Shown: in pieces, positions 37,890-50,144 of the stretch
How positions within the stretch are numbered: position 1 is the first letter of the stretch
Layout of the letters: each line of letters begins with the position of its first letter
DNA from: Medicago truncatula
Lineage: Eukaryota > Streptophyta > Magnoliopsida > Fabales > Fabaceae
Reading direction: 5' to 3'
Assembly: GCF_003473485.1 (NCBI RefSeq)
Contig: NC_053046.1
Location: 9,682,001 to 9,746,000 of the forward strand
Length of the DNA stretch: 64,000 bases
Position numbers and translations under genes: made by a program
Notes under the pieces: model-generated
Database searches by the model: none
What the model was told of the DNA's origin: nothing
The model's input: the letters and a program-made list of their open reading frames with translations, nothing else

Positions 37890-37978
37890 GTCCTCGTGAG
37901 CTTAACTCAGTTGATAGGAACAATGCAAAAATATATGTCAGGTCCGGGGTTCGAACCACGGACACCATAAAAAAAAAA
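37890..37978 (+). repeat. tRNA-derived SINE with A-rich tail
   Basis: It begins GTCCTCGTGAGCTTAACTCA with an A-box-like stretch. The B-box region is GGGGTTCGAACCACGG, and the unit ends CACCA plus an A run. It resembles a tRNA gene but lacks a proper anticodon arm, so it is called a short SINE inside the Helitron. Confidence 0.6.
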
Positions 37979-38869
37979 ATCAAAGTTTGTACAATATTTT
38001 GGCAAAGAACATTTAACTTAAAAATAGCTTTAAAATTAAGAAAACAAAGAAACCAAACAACTTTAGATTCTTTCTTAAAGGTCTTTATTTTAACTTTGTT
38101 TTGAAATAACATTTAGACCGTAAAAACCATTGGTCAAACGGTAGCAGAGTTCGGATGGGAAAACTGTTACGCTTTCTTCTTCTTAAGAGGTCATTTTCTT
38201 CCTTTTTTCATGGTTCTGAGACCATGCATGACTTGAGTTGACTGATTTTTATGGCTTGAGGGGTTCATTTTTTGACACTGTTTTAGTTTTTGCTTCATCA
38301 TAGGTGATTTTCTTCCTTTTTTCACGATTATGCATTTTAAGAGTTTTTTTTTTCTTTCCAATTGTTAGTGGATTATGTACCATAAATTTTTATGTTGCAT
38401 GGCTATAGAAAAATCTTCCTTTGTTATGTGGAGTATAGTAGAGATCATGATGATTGAATTTTAGCTCATGGTAAGATTTTGACACAATTGTTATTTTAGC
38501 TTCTCGTACTGTAGTTGAAAAAAATTGATGCATGTGAGTTATTTTAGGTTTTTTGAGTAATCCTAAAGTTGTAACAGTTTTCATATTTGGTTTATTCTTT
38601 CCTATACATTGAGCCGTACGAAAGCTGATTGGTGTAAAAAAAAATTGTCATATCATTGAGGTCCAGAAATTCGTGCATTTAAGATCAGGTTGATTTGATG
38701 ATACAAAAATTGATCACATAGAAATATGTTAGCTTCTTCCGATATCAGAATGAACAAAGTGAATAAAATTAAATGATGTATTATTTTATTTCCATATAGG
38801 ACTTTCAATGTCAAGGGATTATGATTACATTAAGGATTTCAAAAATGATTGGACATTTGAAAAATAGGA

Positions 38870-40114
38870 TTTGTAGTGTTGGATTCTTGGATTGTGACTG
38901 GTAGTAATGAGAATCAACATATGAAGCTCATTATTTGTGATGCAAAGGTTAGATGAGTTAGTTAAGATTTGTTGTAATTTCATTTATGATTTATCAATAT
39001 TACTTATTAGTGTACATTTTGATTTATTTATATTTTTTTATTTCTTTCTCGGATTTAGCGTGATCGAGTTCATGTAATAACTCGATATAGAGAATTGGAG
39101 CATTGGAAGGCTTTGATCGAGGAAAACAAGACTTATAATTTGTATAATTGTCATGTGTTTGATAATGACATTGCATTTAATTCTTTTAAGGTTGTTTTTT
39201 TTTTTTTTATTCTGGTACAAAGGTGCAGAAGTATGACAAGTTAACCAACGTTCTTACTCATGAATTTCGCTTAGAGTCATTTAAGGAAATTCAAGATGAA
39301 AAATTCAAAACTGACGTTTTATATGGTATAGTTACGTTTTATATGGTATAGTTATGTACTTTAATTTATTTTTGTGTTTTCTCCGATTATAATATTCTTA
39401 TAGATGTATTTATTTATTTTTTTGAGAAATCATCGGGTTTCTTCATGAGATTGTCAAGCCAACGCCAATTGGGACGGGAAAGAAATCGTGTACAAACATT
39501 GTGTTGAAAGATAAAATGTATTATTTTCTAATTTGTCAGCATCAAATGATAGGATTTTGTATAAGTTTGATAATGACCTAAAAGATGTATTTCCTTATGC
39601 ATGAGAATATCTGGGAGTGATGCTTAATTTCCATTTGTTTCAACAATGTTAATTGGCCAACGGGGTACATATAATCTACATGCATGCATTTATCTAGAAT
39701 TTATAGGAAGATAGTAGGAAGATAAATTAGAAGTCATGGTACATTTTCTTTAGCTTAAAATCTATCATGCTACCTTCATTTTATAAATTATATGTAACTA
39801 TATTCGCATACATCTTATCCATGTTAATATGCATTAGACTAATATTGCAGTTATTTCCGTGTTTAGCATTTCCCAAACAAGGTGTCAAGAACAATTCTGA
39901 AAGAAAAGCGCAAAACAAACATTCTCATTGATGACCAGACACAGAGAAAGTATAAGTGTCGCCTCATTACCGCCAAAAGAGCATGCTATGAAAAATACTT
40001 GGATGGGCAGTGGTTCAATTTCTGCAGAGAACGTGTCATGGAAGAAGATGGTAAGCTCATCTTTGATCTCGAAAAGTCACCGAAGAACTTGCACGTTCGA
40101 GTTGTTCCAAAATA
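38870..40114 (+). pseudogene. RPA70/DUF223-like gene remnant with B3-like end (Helitron cargo)
   Basis: Successive exon-like blocks read on the plus strand: about 38,878-38,948 (VLDSWIVTGSNENQHMKLII, then CDAK), about 39,058-39,190 (RDRVHVITRYRELEHWKALI, then NLYNCHVFDNDIAFNSF) and about 39,221-39,325. A further block at about 39,428-39,545 carries GFLHEIVKPTPIGTGKKS. These resemble the OB-fold (DUF223) part of RPA70-like proteins common in plant Helitrons. The final open frame at 39,882-40,115 (KCRLITAKRACYEKYLDGQW, then NFCRERVMEEDGKLIFDLEK) resembles the end of a B3 DNA-binding domain. Several blocks contain stops or lack good splice sites, so function is doubtful. Family assignment is by motif resemblance only. 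Confidence 0.5.
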
Positions 40115-40796
40115 GATCTTTGCTGCTGAACTATTTGAACTTCTACTATTTTGGCGTATCGCTTTGGACTGTAATCGTAAACTATCTTGTCTTTGGGATG
40201 CCATTTGTTCTTTTCATTTTATCTGATGTAAATATTGGCAAAAATCTCTTTTTTGTTAGTCTATGACACTTGTAGTCTCTTTTATAAACCTAACTATTAT
40301 GTAACGTTAATCTGCACATTGTTGGTTCCTTCGTTGGTTCCAATTAGTATCATGTTAATTATAAAGTTGTTTTCCTAATCTCTTGAACAAAATAGAATAT
40401 GCTCTTTTCCCACATCAAATCTTTATAATGCTTTGGTAAATGTTTTAGAAATGTACATATAGCTGAGATTTGTGCAATATGCTTGCTTGATTTTCACATT
40501 TATGAACGACAACAATTTCTTAAGAAAAATGCAGATATTTCCTTTAATTTGCTCATTTCTTCTTTATAACAAAGTTTTTTTTAAAAATACAATAAAAATG
40601 ATTCATTTATAATATCCGAGTTTGTGCAATATTCATTAATTTGCTCATTTTTCCTTTGGAACAAATTTTTTACAAGATATGTTATTCAACCCGTGCGAAG
40701 CACGGGTTTGTAACTAGTTATAATAAAAAATGTAATTAAGTTCCATCATAAGACAAAAATATTCATCACTTGGGTGAAGGTTGAGAAACAGAAACA

Positions 40797-43048
40797 ATGG
40801 TTGGTACTGGAAAATGCTTTCTAGTGACAGGTCCTCCGGTGAGTGATTCCTCCATCAATTTTAACTTTTCCTCTCTTTGAAATCTCTATCACTTCAATCA
40901 TTAATCATGATTCATATAATTTATTAAAATGATTTTAGGGTGTGGGAAAAAGCACTCTTATTATGAGAGTCTTCGAATCCCTCAAAGCCTCAAACCCCAC
41001 ACTTAAGGTTCAGGGTTTCTACACACGTAAGCGTCTCTTCCTCTTTCCTTCACACCATCCCTTCACAAATTCCCAAAACTTTTCATTGGTTTGTTTTGTT
41101 TGTAGGTGAAGTTAGAGTTGCAGGTGAGAGGGTTGGTTTTGAAGTTGTCACTCTTGATGGTCGCACTTGCCCACTTGCATCCTCCAATTTTTCAAGGTTC
41201 TATTTTTCAGTCCCTTGTTTAAGTACTTAATGCTTGTTTGGGAAAACTTATAGAAATAACTTATGAAAACAACTTGTAGCTTATATGAAATGAGTTTGAC
41301 TTTATTTTATCTCTTGTTACAGAAATAACTTATGGATAAGTGCTTATTGATAAACACATAATTAAGCTATTTATAAAAACAGGGTCTAGTAGGAATGATA
41401 TTTTGTTTTTCTTGGTGATGACGGTGCTTATGGATATGCTTTTAGCAAGCACAAAAAAAACTTGAGATGTTTTTTTAGGTACTTCTAAAAATGTTGTTAC
41501 ATAACCAAATTTGAGTAAATGCAGTTAAAATACTCTTTAGGCTATGTTTGGGAAGGAAAGGGAGGGGAAGACTGATTTTTCATTTCTAAATTTCAGAAAT
41601 TATGAAATGTTTCTAAAATCGACTAAAAGGGTGATTGAAATATTATATGATCATCTATCACATTTTTATTTAGTCACTGCAGTTAGAACTTAGTACATCT
41701 AGACCGCTTCGTTAAGATTTGACGGTTTTAATTCGAAATTTATATCTGTAATTTGGTTTGGTGAAGTCAAAATATGAAAAGTATTGATCCAAGGACCGAT
41801 ATGTGCTGACTGCTGTTACTTCATGTGGCAGCAGAGCATACAACCTCGGCCCTGCATGAATTCGGTTTCATCGGTTAGATTGTTTAGTTCTAAGATCTTT
41901 GTTTATTTGATTAAACTGTATTATTTAATGACATTGGCAGCCAAGAGTCTCACAGATGGCCTAATGTTGGGAAGTATAAAGTTGATGTTGCATCTTTCGA
42001 GTCACTAGCACTGCTCGAGTTGCAGGTGAGCTTGCTTTCGTGTACTGCTTGGCACCGATGTCTTGCTTACGTATTTTTCTCATCTTTAAAAGATTATAGT
42101 CACCGTAGGTGGAGAATAGATGCATATTTTGTACAATATATGGCCATTCTAGCAGGCATTTAAATGCCTATAAAAATATTACAATGCCCGATTCAAAGGA
42201 AGGAAGGTGAATCTGCATGTAAGGAAGCGGGGATCTTTAGGGAGAAGGGTCTAGTTCGTAGTTGCAGGTGGGAACGTTAAATACTGCCTTCGATCCGTTG
42301 ACCCGGGCAACCTCGTCCCTCATCGCTTGTTAGAGAGCTCTAACTTCACCGGTGAGATTGCCAGCCAGGGGAGATCTATTTGATTGGGAAGTTCTTAGCG
42401 GATATGTAACATGGTGAGACCAGAACTGGCGCTATTTGCGCTCTGCTCTTGAGTTGCTTCATTGCATTTCTGAGTGTAAATTTGTCATTCAGGATATACA
42501 GAGATATTATTTGCAGATTCCCATATGTTAGATCAGTCTTTGAAATTTGAAGAGACTCACTTAATGATAGGTTAGAGAAGACACTGATCTTTTCATCATT
42601 GACGAAGTTGGTAAGATGGAGTTATACAGTTCGTCGTTCTTCCCTGCAGTTCTAAAAGTTTTGGAGTCAAATATTCCAATTTTGGCTTCCATTCCAGTTC
42701 CAAAATTTGGCAGAGATATACCTGCAGGTAAATTTCCCTTACTTTCACCCCCCCTTTTCAAACATAAAATTTCTTTCTTGATGTGAGCCATTTTTTCTTT
42801 TCTTGATTCTTTAAATAATCGAGATGGAACAAATCTGTCACGAGATTTGATAGGCAGAAATCTGGAAGATCAATTGATGTTTGAAGCCCCCTATTTGCTG
42901 AACCTGCAAATTTTCTCTCTACATTTTGGCAGTTGCAAGGTTAAAGAATCATGCAGGAGCAACTTTGTTTACATTGAGTGTTAGCAACAGAGATGCCGTT
43001 AGAGAACAGATGCGGTCACTTTTGGAAGATCTGTTGAAAAAGCATTAG
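40797..43048 (+). CDS. NTPCR: THEP1/NTPCR-type nucleoside-triphosphatase
   Basis: Six exons: 40797-40838, 40939-41026, 41106-41196, 41941-42025, 42571-42727 and 42933-43048. They are in phase and give 192 aa, the family size ('cancer-related nucleoside-triphosphatase' homolog). These small P-loop proteins hydrolyse NTPs; their physiological role in plants is unclear. The Walker A motif GPPGVGKST straddles intron 1. The conserved block LKVQGFYTREVRVAGERVGF follows, then the Walker B region DLFIIDEVGKMEL, and the protein ends LLEDLLKKH. An unusual GC-rich patch lies in intron 4. The last exon has a degraded copy at 61.13-61.25 kb. The gene appears intact. Confidence 0.92.
42200..42440. other. 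GC-rich patch in NTPase intron 4, possible organelle-derived insertion
   Basis: Base composition rises sharply (for example CGATCCGTTGACCCGGGCAA) compared with the flanking introns, and no protein or repeat family is evident. The texture is like plant mitochondrial DNA, which is often copied into nuclear introns, but this cannot be confirmed by eye. Confidence 0.35.
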
Positions 43049-43878
43049 TCATTGCAAAGTTTGTCTTCTGAACTCATGCTATGTGGAATTTTCTTTAAGT
43101 TCTAATTGCGTTGTGATAGGGATCACATCTGTCACAACTCATGGCCATGGGCTAATATTTCAATTAGTGAAATAAAAGTAGAAAATCTCAATGCAATTTG
43201 GATGTAACCTTTTAACTGTCATGTTTAAGAGTTGGCATTTAAATTTGCTATTGTGTGTATGTGTAAATATTCCTAGGTGAAAACAGTTCTACCAAAATAA
43301 TTATTCTCTCCAAAGAGTGAGAAAAGAGAGAAAATATGAATACAAGCTTATAATATTTTAATTTACAAATTCCTGAAAAAATGACTCATATACGTCCTTG
43401 AATCAGTCACGGGTCTTAATATATTGCATGACCTAAAGTAGGAGCGATTGCTGTTTATTTGTACTGTTTGTTGTAGCTAGTCATCTTTACTTCAGGGAGC
43501 GTTAATTGCAACGATCAAGCTTCTCTACTCTGCAACATATGACAGTAATGGAGCAGGTTAGTTTAAAAAGAAGCAAAACTTGCACAGAATAAATAAAGCA
43601 AAATTAGTTTTTCTTTTAGATAAATTGTAGGCTGGTGAGTTTGTTGAGCCGTAAATACCAAAGGAATTAGGACCTATGAAACACATATACTACAACATAA
43701 CGTCTAAAATCCCTGGCAGCATCTTAGCTTTGCATCAGTGTGAAATGAGAAACTAAGTATAAATACAAACACAATTTGAGCAAACTTACATACACAATAT
43801 TAAAAAGAATATACAAACATTTGAAAAAGGAAAATAAAATAATATACCACATTGCACATTACTACCTACCAGGTCTTA
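43049..43878. other. Convergent intergenic space
   Basis: 3' flanks of the NTPase gene (plus) and the tomosyn-like gene (minus). Nothing else is recognized. Confidence 0.5.
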
Positions 43879-46800
43879 TCAACTTCGTTTGTCCTGTTCA
43901 GCATTTTGAAGCACTTGTTTTGCCATTGATAAAAATGATTTTGCTGTATTTTCCATCTCTGCGGTACGTAGCTCAACACCCTGCCAAGTTATAAGAAAAT
44001 ATGTAAACAATATATCTTGGAATTTTCATCATCATTCTTCTTCTTCTTCTTGCATAAGTTTGCACGAGCTAATGACATACCGCAACATTTTTGTGACTTC
44101 GTCGACATATAAGGTACCTGCAACTTCCTTGTATTTTCCCGCAGCTTGCTTTCTGCCAATTTAGCAACCCTTGTTTCCTGTAGCGCCAGATTTGTAATTA
44201 GTGTTCATATTTCAGAAAGAAGTAATAGTCTTTTAACTTTTAAGTATATGTCATCACATGTGTCGCAGTATACTTTTGATTTTATGTAAATTAAAAAGTT
44301 GTATTTGAACAAACAAGTCTTTGTGAATAGTTGATTCTTTTGCAATATACTATCATTTTCACGCTGATTGAAAATCTTAAAATGGTAGTTCTGAATTGTG
44401 TATTGCAGCTTATTGATAATTGATAATGATGAATCTTAACTACATTTGCATTAACAATCACGGGTAAAGAGGTGCCTTGCTTGTGAACTGTTACATGGTA
44501 GAATGCAAGACAAGCCTTATAATGATGGTGGATGTGATAAACATATTCTTACGTTCGACGACGAAGAGAATCCATATCTCTTCTTAATTTGATTGACCGC
44601 ACCAGCTTTCTCATCTTGCTGCTCTTCCTTATCTGATGCTTTCTGGTTGTTGCCCTTCATCTCTCTCACTTTTCCTGTATATTGGATACCCAGTAAAATT
44701 AGTTAATATATAGTAAAACTCTTTACCATCTTTCATTTTTCTCTTCTTTTTGGTAGGCAAAACGTATTTTACTTAACTGGTATTTCTCCAATTAAATACA
44801 AATCATGCCAGAATTATAGTAGCATACTAGAGTTATTATATTTATCACCAGCCTACTGTGGTTAGTAGTAGTAGCACTGAGCATAGTATGGTTAAAAAGC
44901 AGAATCTCATTAGTGATATAACTCATTAAGTATTAACATTATGCTTAAAAATTAACTCAGTTCACTCCAGCCTTAAATGTGCATTTTGCCACAAAACCAA
45001 GGACAAAACATGAGAGATTATTATCAATTTGACCACGAGTACTGGAATACACCCTCCAGTCACTATTATAAGCAAAAATTTACTTTCTAGGTTCATTCAA
45101 TAAATGAACCTAAATAGTAGATTTTTGCTTATAATAGTGACCGAAGGGTGTACATAACAAGATCCTGACCTCTGTATAAATCCTCTCTACTGGCCTCATG
45201 TTTCATTGCATCTATTCAAGTTCTTAATTCTTAGGTGAAATATGAACATACAAAACGATAATTCACTTAAAATTGAATTCATCGTCACAAACCTTTTAGA
45301 GCCTGAAATTTGCCAGCCAATTTCTTCTTATTAAGAGCTCCTAATATGCTTTGTTCTTTGCGTATTTCTTTATGATCTTCCAGATCGATGTCATCTACAT
45401 AGGAGGAAAAGAGAATACTTTAAACTCAAGTATCTATATGCTATTCCACAAGACACAAATTTCTCCTGTATGTCATACATATCTGAGGCATTGTTATACC
45501 TAAGGTTAATTCTGGCTGTTTTTCATCTACTGTATTGTTGGCATCCATTGAAAAATTTGCTCGTGAAAATATTGCAGAGAGTTCCTCGATACTTTCTTTA
45601 GGATCTTCTTTTTCCATAAGGGGTATATGCTTTTCTTTACCGCCAGTAAAATCTTTGATGACGGAGTTGAATATGCTCTGCCGATAGACAAGATTAAATA
45701 GATCCTGTTATAAAAATGATAGATATAATTGGAAAAGTTATTAAGATGTTACTGTCAACCTTCTTTTCCTTATATATGACCGGGTTAGGAACAAGCTCTG
45801 CTTGTGATAGCATCCTTTCCTTCCTGTAAATGCGGCCAACAGAGTCCAAGAGCCTACGATGAAGTCAAACATTATGTAATGGGACTGCAAATCTACCATT
45901 ATCATCAGTATTAATTTTATTTATTATAGCCAGGAATAAGTATTTGAACTGCAGGAGATTGATAACAAGATTCTCAGTTCCATTCTTTAACTATATATAC
46001 CTGAAAATGTTCCTCTGGGCCAACAATGAGAAAACAAAAATTTCCTGGTCACCATTCACCTGTATATTTGCCTTGAGTTAATTTGATTTCATAAGTATTA
46101 GAAACTTGATATCCTAGTGAAAGATACAGTCATACCAAAACAAGGTCTCCTCTGGATGAACAACATATCTGGCTGTCAGAAAACGACTTTAATTTCGGAG
46201 GTGAATAAGTGAAACCTCTAATTGAAGTCTTCACTATCAAAGACAATTCTGGCAAAGACCTAAATCAATGAAGAAGAATAGTTAAAAACAATGTGTCAAT
46301 TGTCATAAAATTAAGAATGTGAGACTGTTACGGATTTAGGATACAGGAGGATTCATGAATATATGATTCTGTATGTGAGACAAAACTTCTTTCTAGATTT
46401 TTCGATCTTCACAGTCACTGTACTGTTTAACTGCTGTAGGGGATCCATTTCCGCATAGACATGAGAAAGAACCACTACCTTAATTCTACTTTTCCAGTGG
46501 TGAAAAGTAGTACGAGACCAATATCAGAGGCGCTGTAAAATGTTGATGCCCAGCAACAGGAAGAAGGAAAGAACTTCTTTTTGTAAAGCACCTTTTTGAT
46601 TCCCTAAAACAATAGAGAGTAATTTCAACTAGCTAATCTTCTGGTTCCTTATAACTCATAAGGATAGAAATAAAGAACACCATACCAGTAGAGCATACTC
46701 AAATGAATAGATATATAAAGCCTTTTCAGAACACAACAAAATGTACAAATTCTTTGTTGTTACACTGTCAACATGATTCCCTTCTCTCAAATCCAAGCTA

Positions 46801-49800
46801 TCTTTTCTAACTGATCTTGTAATTGGTTCACACTGTCCATCTGTACAACATAGTAAAAATAGTTTAGACATTTGAATGCTAAACAGAATAAGCATTCAGA
46901 TCATTGATAACTTATATCAGTGTGTTTTAATAATTTATCTCTCTGCAAACTCTTACCCAAAATCTGCATAAATAGAGCTTTAGATGGATTCTTAGGACGA
47001 ACAGCTCCAGTTCCAGTGGTCAGTGTGTTTCCGGTTTCACTATCCAATACCAGAACAGACGAGTCCTTTGTTCCGACTACTAAGATGTTTTTTGCGAAAC
47101 CGTATACACTGCAGGTTATGAACTGCAGATAGATGATACCAACAGAAATTTCACTTGCAATGTGTTTTTGATACAACAGAGATGGACCATCTATGTTAAT
47201 AACTGAAACCTGTAACAAATTGATAAATCATTGCAAAAATTAGTAATGTGAAGCTAATAAACAACTATAAACTCCAAGTAAAAGATTCTAATATCTAGAA
47301 AAGTTAATAACTATAAAAGTATCTCACATTTCCTTGATCAGAACCAACACCAAGATGCCTTGTGCTATGATCTATATTCATACAAATTACAGCACCAATA
47401 GTTTTTACAAGTTTCACACTCTGGATTACATTCTTTGTACCTCCTACAAAAGAGAAATGGAAATTCAAGTCACTATAAACAGAAGTGTGAACTCTGCTAG
47501 TTGATCAATAATTGATTAAACAAGTTGTAAACTAACATGCTGTACATAAAATACTCGCATTTTAAAATACACGTAGTTACACATGAATTTATCTCAGCCA
47601 TCAATATGAGATCGATTGGTTTATATTACACCTTCACCAAATCGTATTTAAATAACTTTTATCTTAGATTTGAGACCAGACAATCAAGATCAATAACTAC
47701 ATGACACGTTTACAGGGCGAAATCCAAATCTTAAAATACCTGTAAGAGACATGAAGCTGTTAGAGGCATACGGTTCGGGTTTGAATCTGAATATACGAAC
47801 CTGTAAATCATGTTTATATCATGCATAATATAAAATAAGCAAGGCTGCTGAAAATTTGCGAAAAAGAGAATATCAATTTTTAGCCATTCATTGTTGAATT
47901 AACCTCACCATTCCACTCTGGTCACCAGAAACCAGGAGAAGAGACTTGATGTCAAAATATAATTCTGTCAATGGTACACCACTTAAAGATTGATCATTTT
48001 CACTCTGCATTAAGATGAATGAGAGAATAATCATGAGCCAAAAAAAGTACGTGTTCTTAGACTTTAATTACACAGGAAAGATAATATCTGCACTTGATAA
48101 TAAATACAAGAAACTATAGTACAATCAAGATTTTATTAGCTAAGCATACAAGTGACTGATAATAAATACTAAAAGCCTATTTCATTATCAAAATTTGTCC
48201 AACAACAAATTGAAATTATAGTATTTATATTTCGGAAGAAGCTAATAGTTTTCTTTTGTATACTTAAAGTAATAAAGGTAACATTTGAGCACCAATCAAT
48301 ATTTTTTGATTAAAACATTACCTGCTGCTTTAATTGCAAAACTGGGATGAAGAAGGGACATGATGCATCCCAAAATGTTATGGCTCCATTATGGTGTCCA
48401 GTTATGTACAAGTTTTTAATGTTTGAAAATCCAGTGAAGTTGGCAGAACTCAGGTTAAGCCCATCTTTGTGATTTGTTTCAATTGGAATAAGCTGTGGAT
48501 AACTTTTGATCATTTGACTATAATACTGTGACCAAAAAGAGAAAGAAATCTCAAATGAATAATACATTGAGGAATCTAATAATGATAATTAAAGAAAGAT
48601 ACAATTCATATACATCGTTAGTATAAATATTTTACATTGTCGATCTATCATAGTTATCAGATCATTAAAAACGTTTGACTTCTATCATTACTACTTTTAA
48701 AGCCAAACATATAACTTGTTGATAGTGCAAAACTTTTTTACACTGATAAAAGAATTTGATCCAGTAACAGAATAGTCTCACAACCCTATTACCTCATCTG
48801 CAGCATAAAACACATCAGTGGTGTTGGAGATGAATTTTGATATGGTGATGCCTGAATCAGTAAGTGGCAACCTCACCATAACTTCTTTTGGCAGTGAGGG
48901 AGTGGACTTAGATTGGCCTTGCAATAGATACTTTTCAATCAAACTATCATCATACTGATATACACGGCCTGACTTCCCAAGCAAAATCAATGAATTTTGT
49001 TTATGTTTGCTTTGCTCATTTGTGGTTGATATGATCTCCATGTCAACACAGCATTCAGATAAATACAGTCCTAGCTTAATTGTGCGAGTTTCGGTATGAT
49101 CGTTCAACAACACTACCTGATTCATACAATCATATCAGTACACATTAAGGATTTGTTTGAATTTTCTTATTTGATCTTATCTACTGCCATAAGCACTTGT
49201 AAGAAAGCACTGTTCGAAAGAGCTTATATATAAACACTTGATCAAGCTGCATTAATTAAATGATGTAAGCGAAGTATTAAAATACCTGCATTGACTTAGA
49301 AGCTCCCATGACATATAGTCTACTGGCCTTTCCTTCAGCATATATCCATTTTACTGATCCTATGCAAATTTTTTCTGATTTATATCCTAAGTTAAATTTA
49401 AACATAGGAATGTTTTTGGTGCTATAATAAGAAGCTGAGTTATTTCCTGTGGTTAGAGAAGGGATGCTCCAAATGAAGAGCTCTCCATTGTTGTACCCTA
49501 CAACCACTTTGCTTCCAAAAGGACACACCCAACATGCACAAGACACTTTCTTTGCTTCATTATGCAGTGGCTGCTGTGACACATTTCCACCAGTTCTGAA
49601 AATGCATTTGCTTTCTCTAATATCCCATAATATTATTTGGCCATTTCTAAAGATTATGACAACTCTGCATTGAACACATTGAAGAAGAGAAGTTTGATTT
49701 GTGTGTTGCATAAACAAAAAATGAATTTAACACTGACAGGGTATTTTCTTTTACACACATATCCAATCACATAGTGTTGTTTGAGTCATGAAGTAGACTA

Positions 49801-50087
49801 GTTGAATAAAACTTGATTATATATGTTGTAGATATATACAATTACATCTTACCATGTAGGTATTTGTACAAATATTTAGAAAATAATATTATGATTTAAG
49901 GTTATTTGAAATGTGATTGGATTTCTGTCTAAAGTGCATAGATATTGAACTCAAAATATTGATAAAGTAAAAGCAGGATCAGGTTACCTCTTACTTTCAG
50001 CTGCTGGTTGAGGCAATATGTGTGTCACAACAGTATCATCAAACATTTCAGTTGAATTCCCTAGAAAATTATCAAGGAACTTAGATG

Positions 50088-50144
<57 letters not shown>

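Larger units (their letters stand above)
35784..40714 (+). mobile_element. Probable Helitron carrying RPA-like/B3-like exons
   Basis: The 3' end is diagnostic: a hairpin CCCGTGCGAAGCACGGG followed after seven bases by CTAG and a T. A TCTATACCC phrase at 35,784 followed by text typical of plant Helitron 5' regions is the best candidate start. The 5' end is less certain because the expected host A is not directly adjacent. Helitrons are rolling-circle DNA transposons, and plant ones often encode RPA70-like proteins. Remains of such a gene lie at 38.9-40.1 kb. No Rep/helicase was found, so the copy is non-autonomous. A 0.74-kb internal duplication and a SINE lie inside. Confidence 0.6.

Noticed and set aside
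39928-40266. 112-codon and 72-codon frames overlapping the B3-like frame
   Set aside because: They are shadow frames; only the 39,882 frame shows B3-like spacing.
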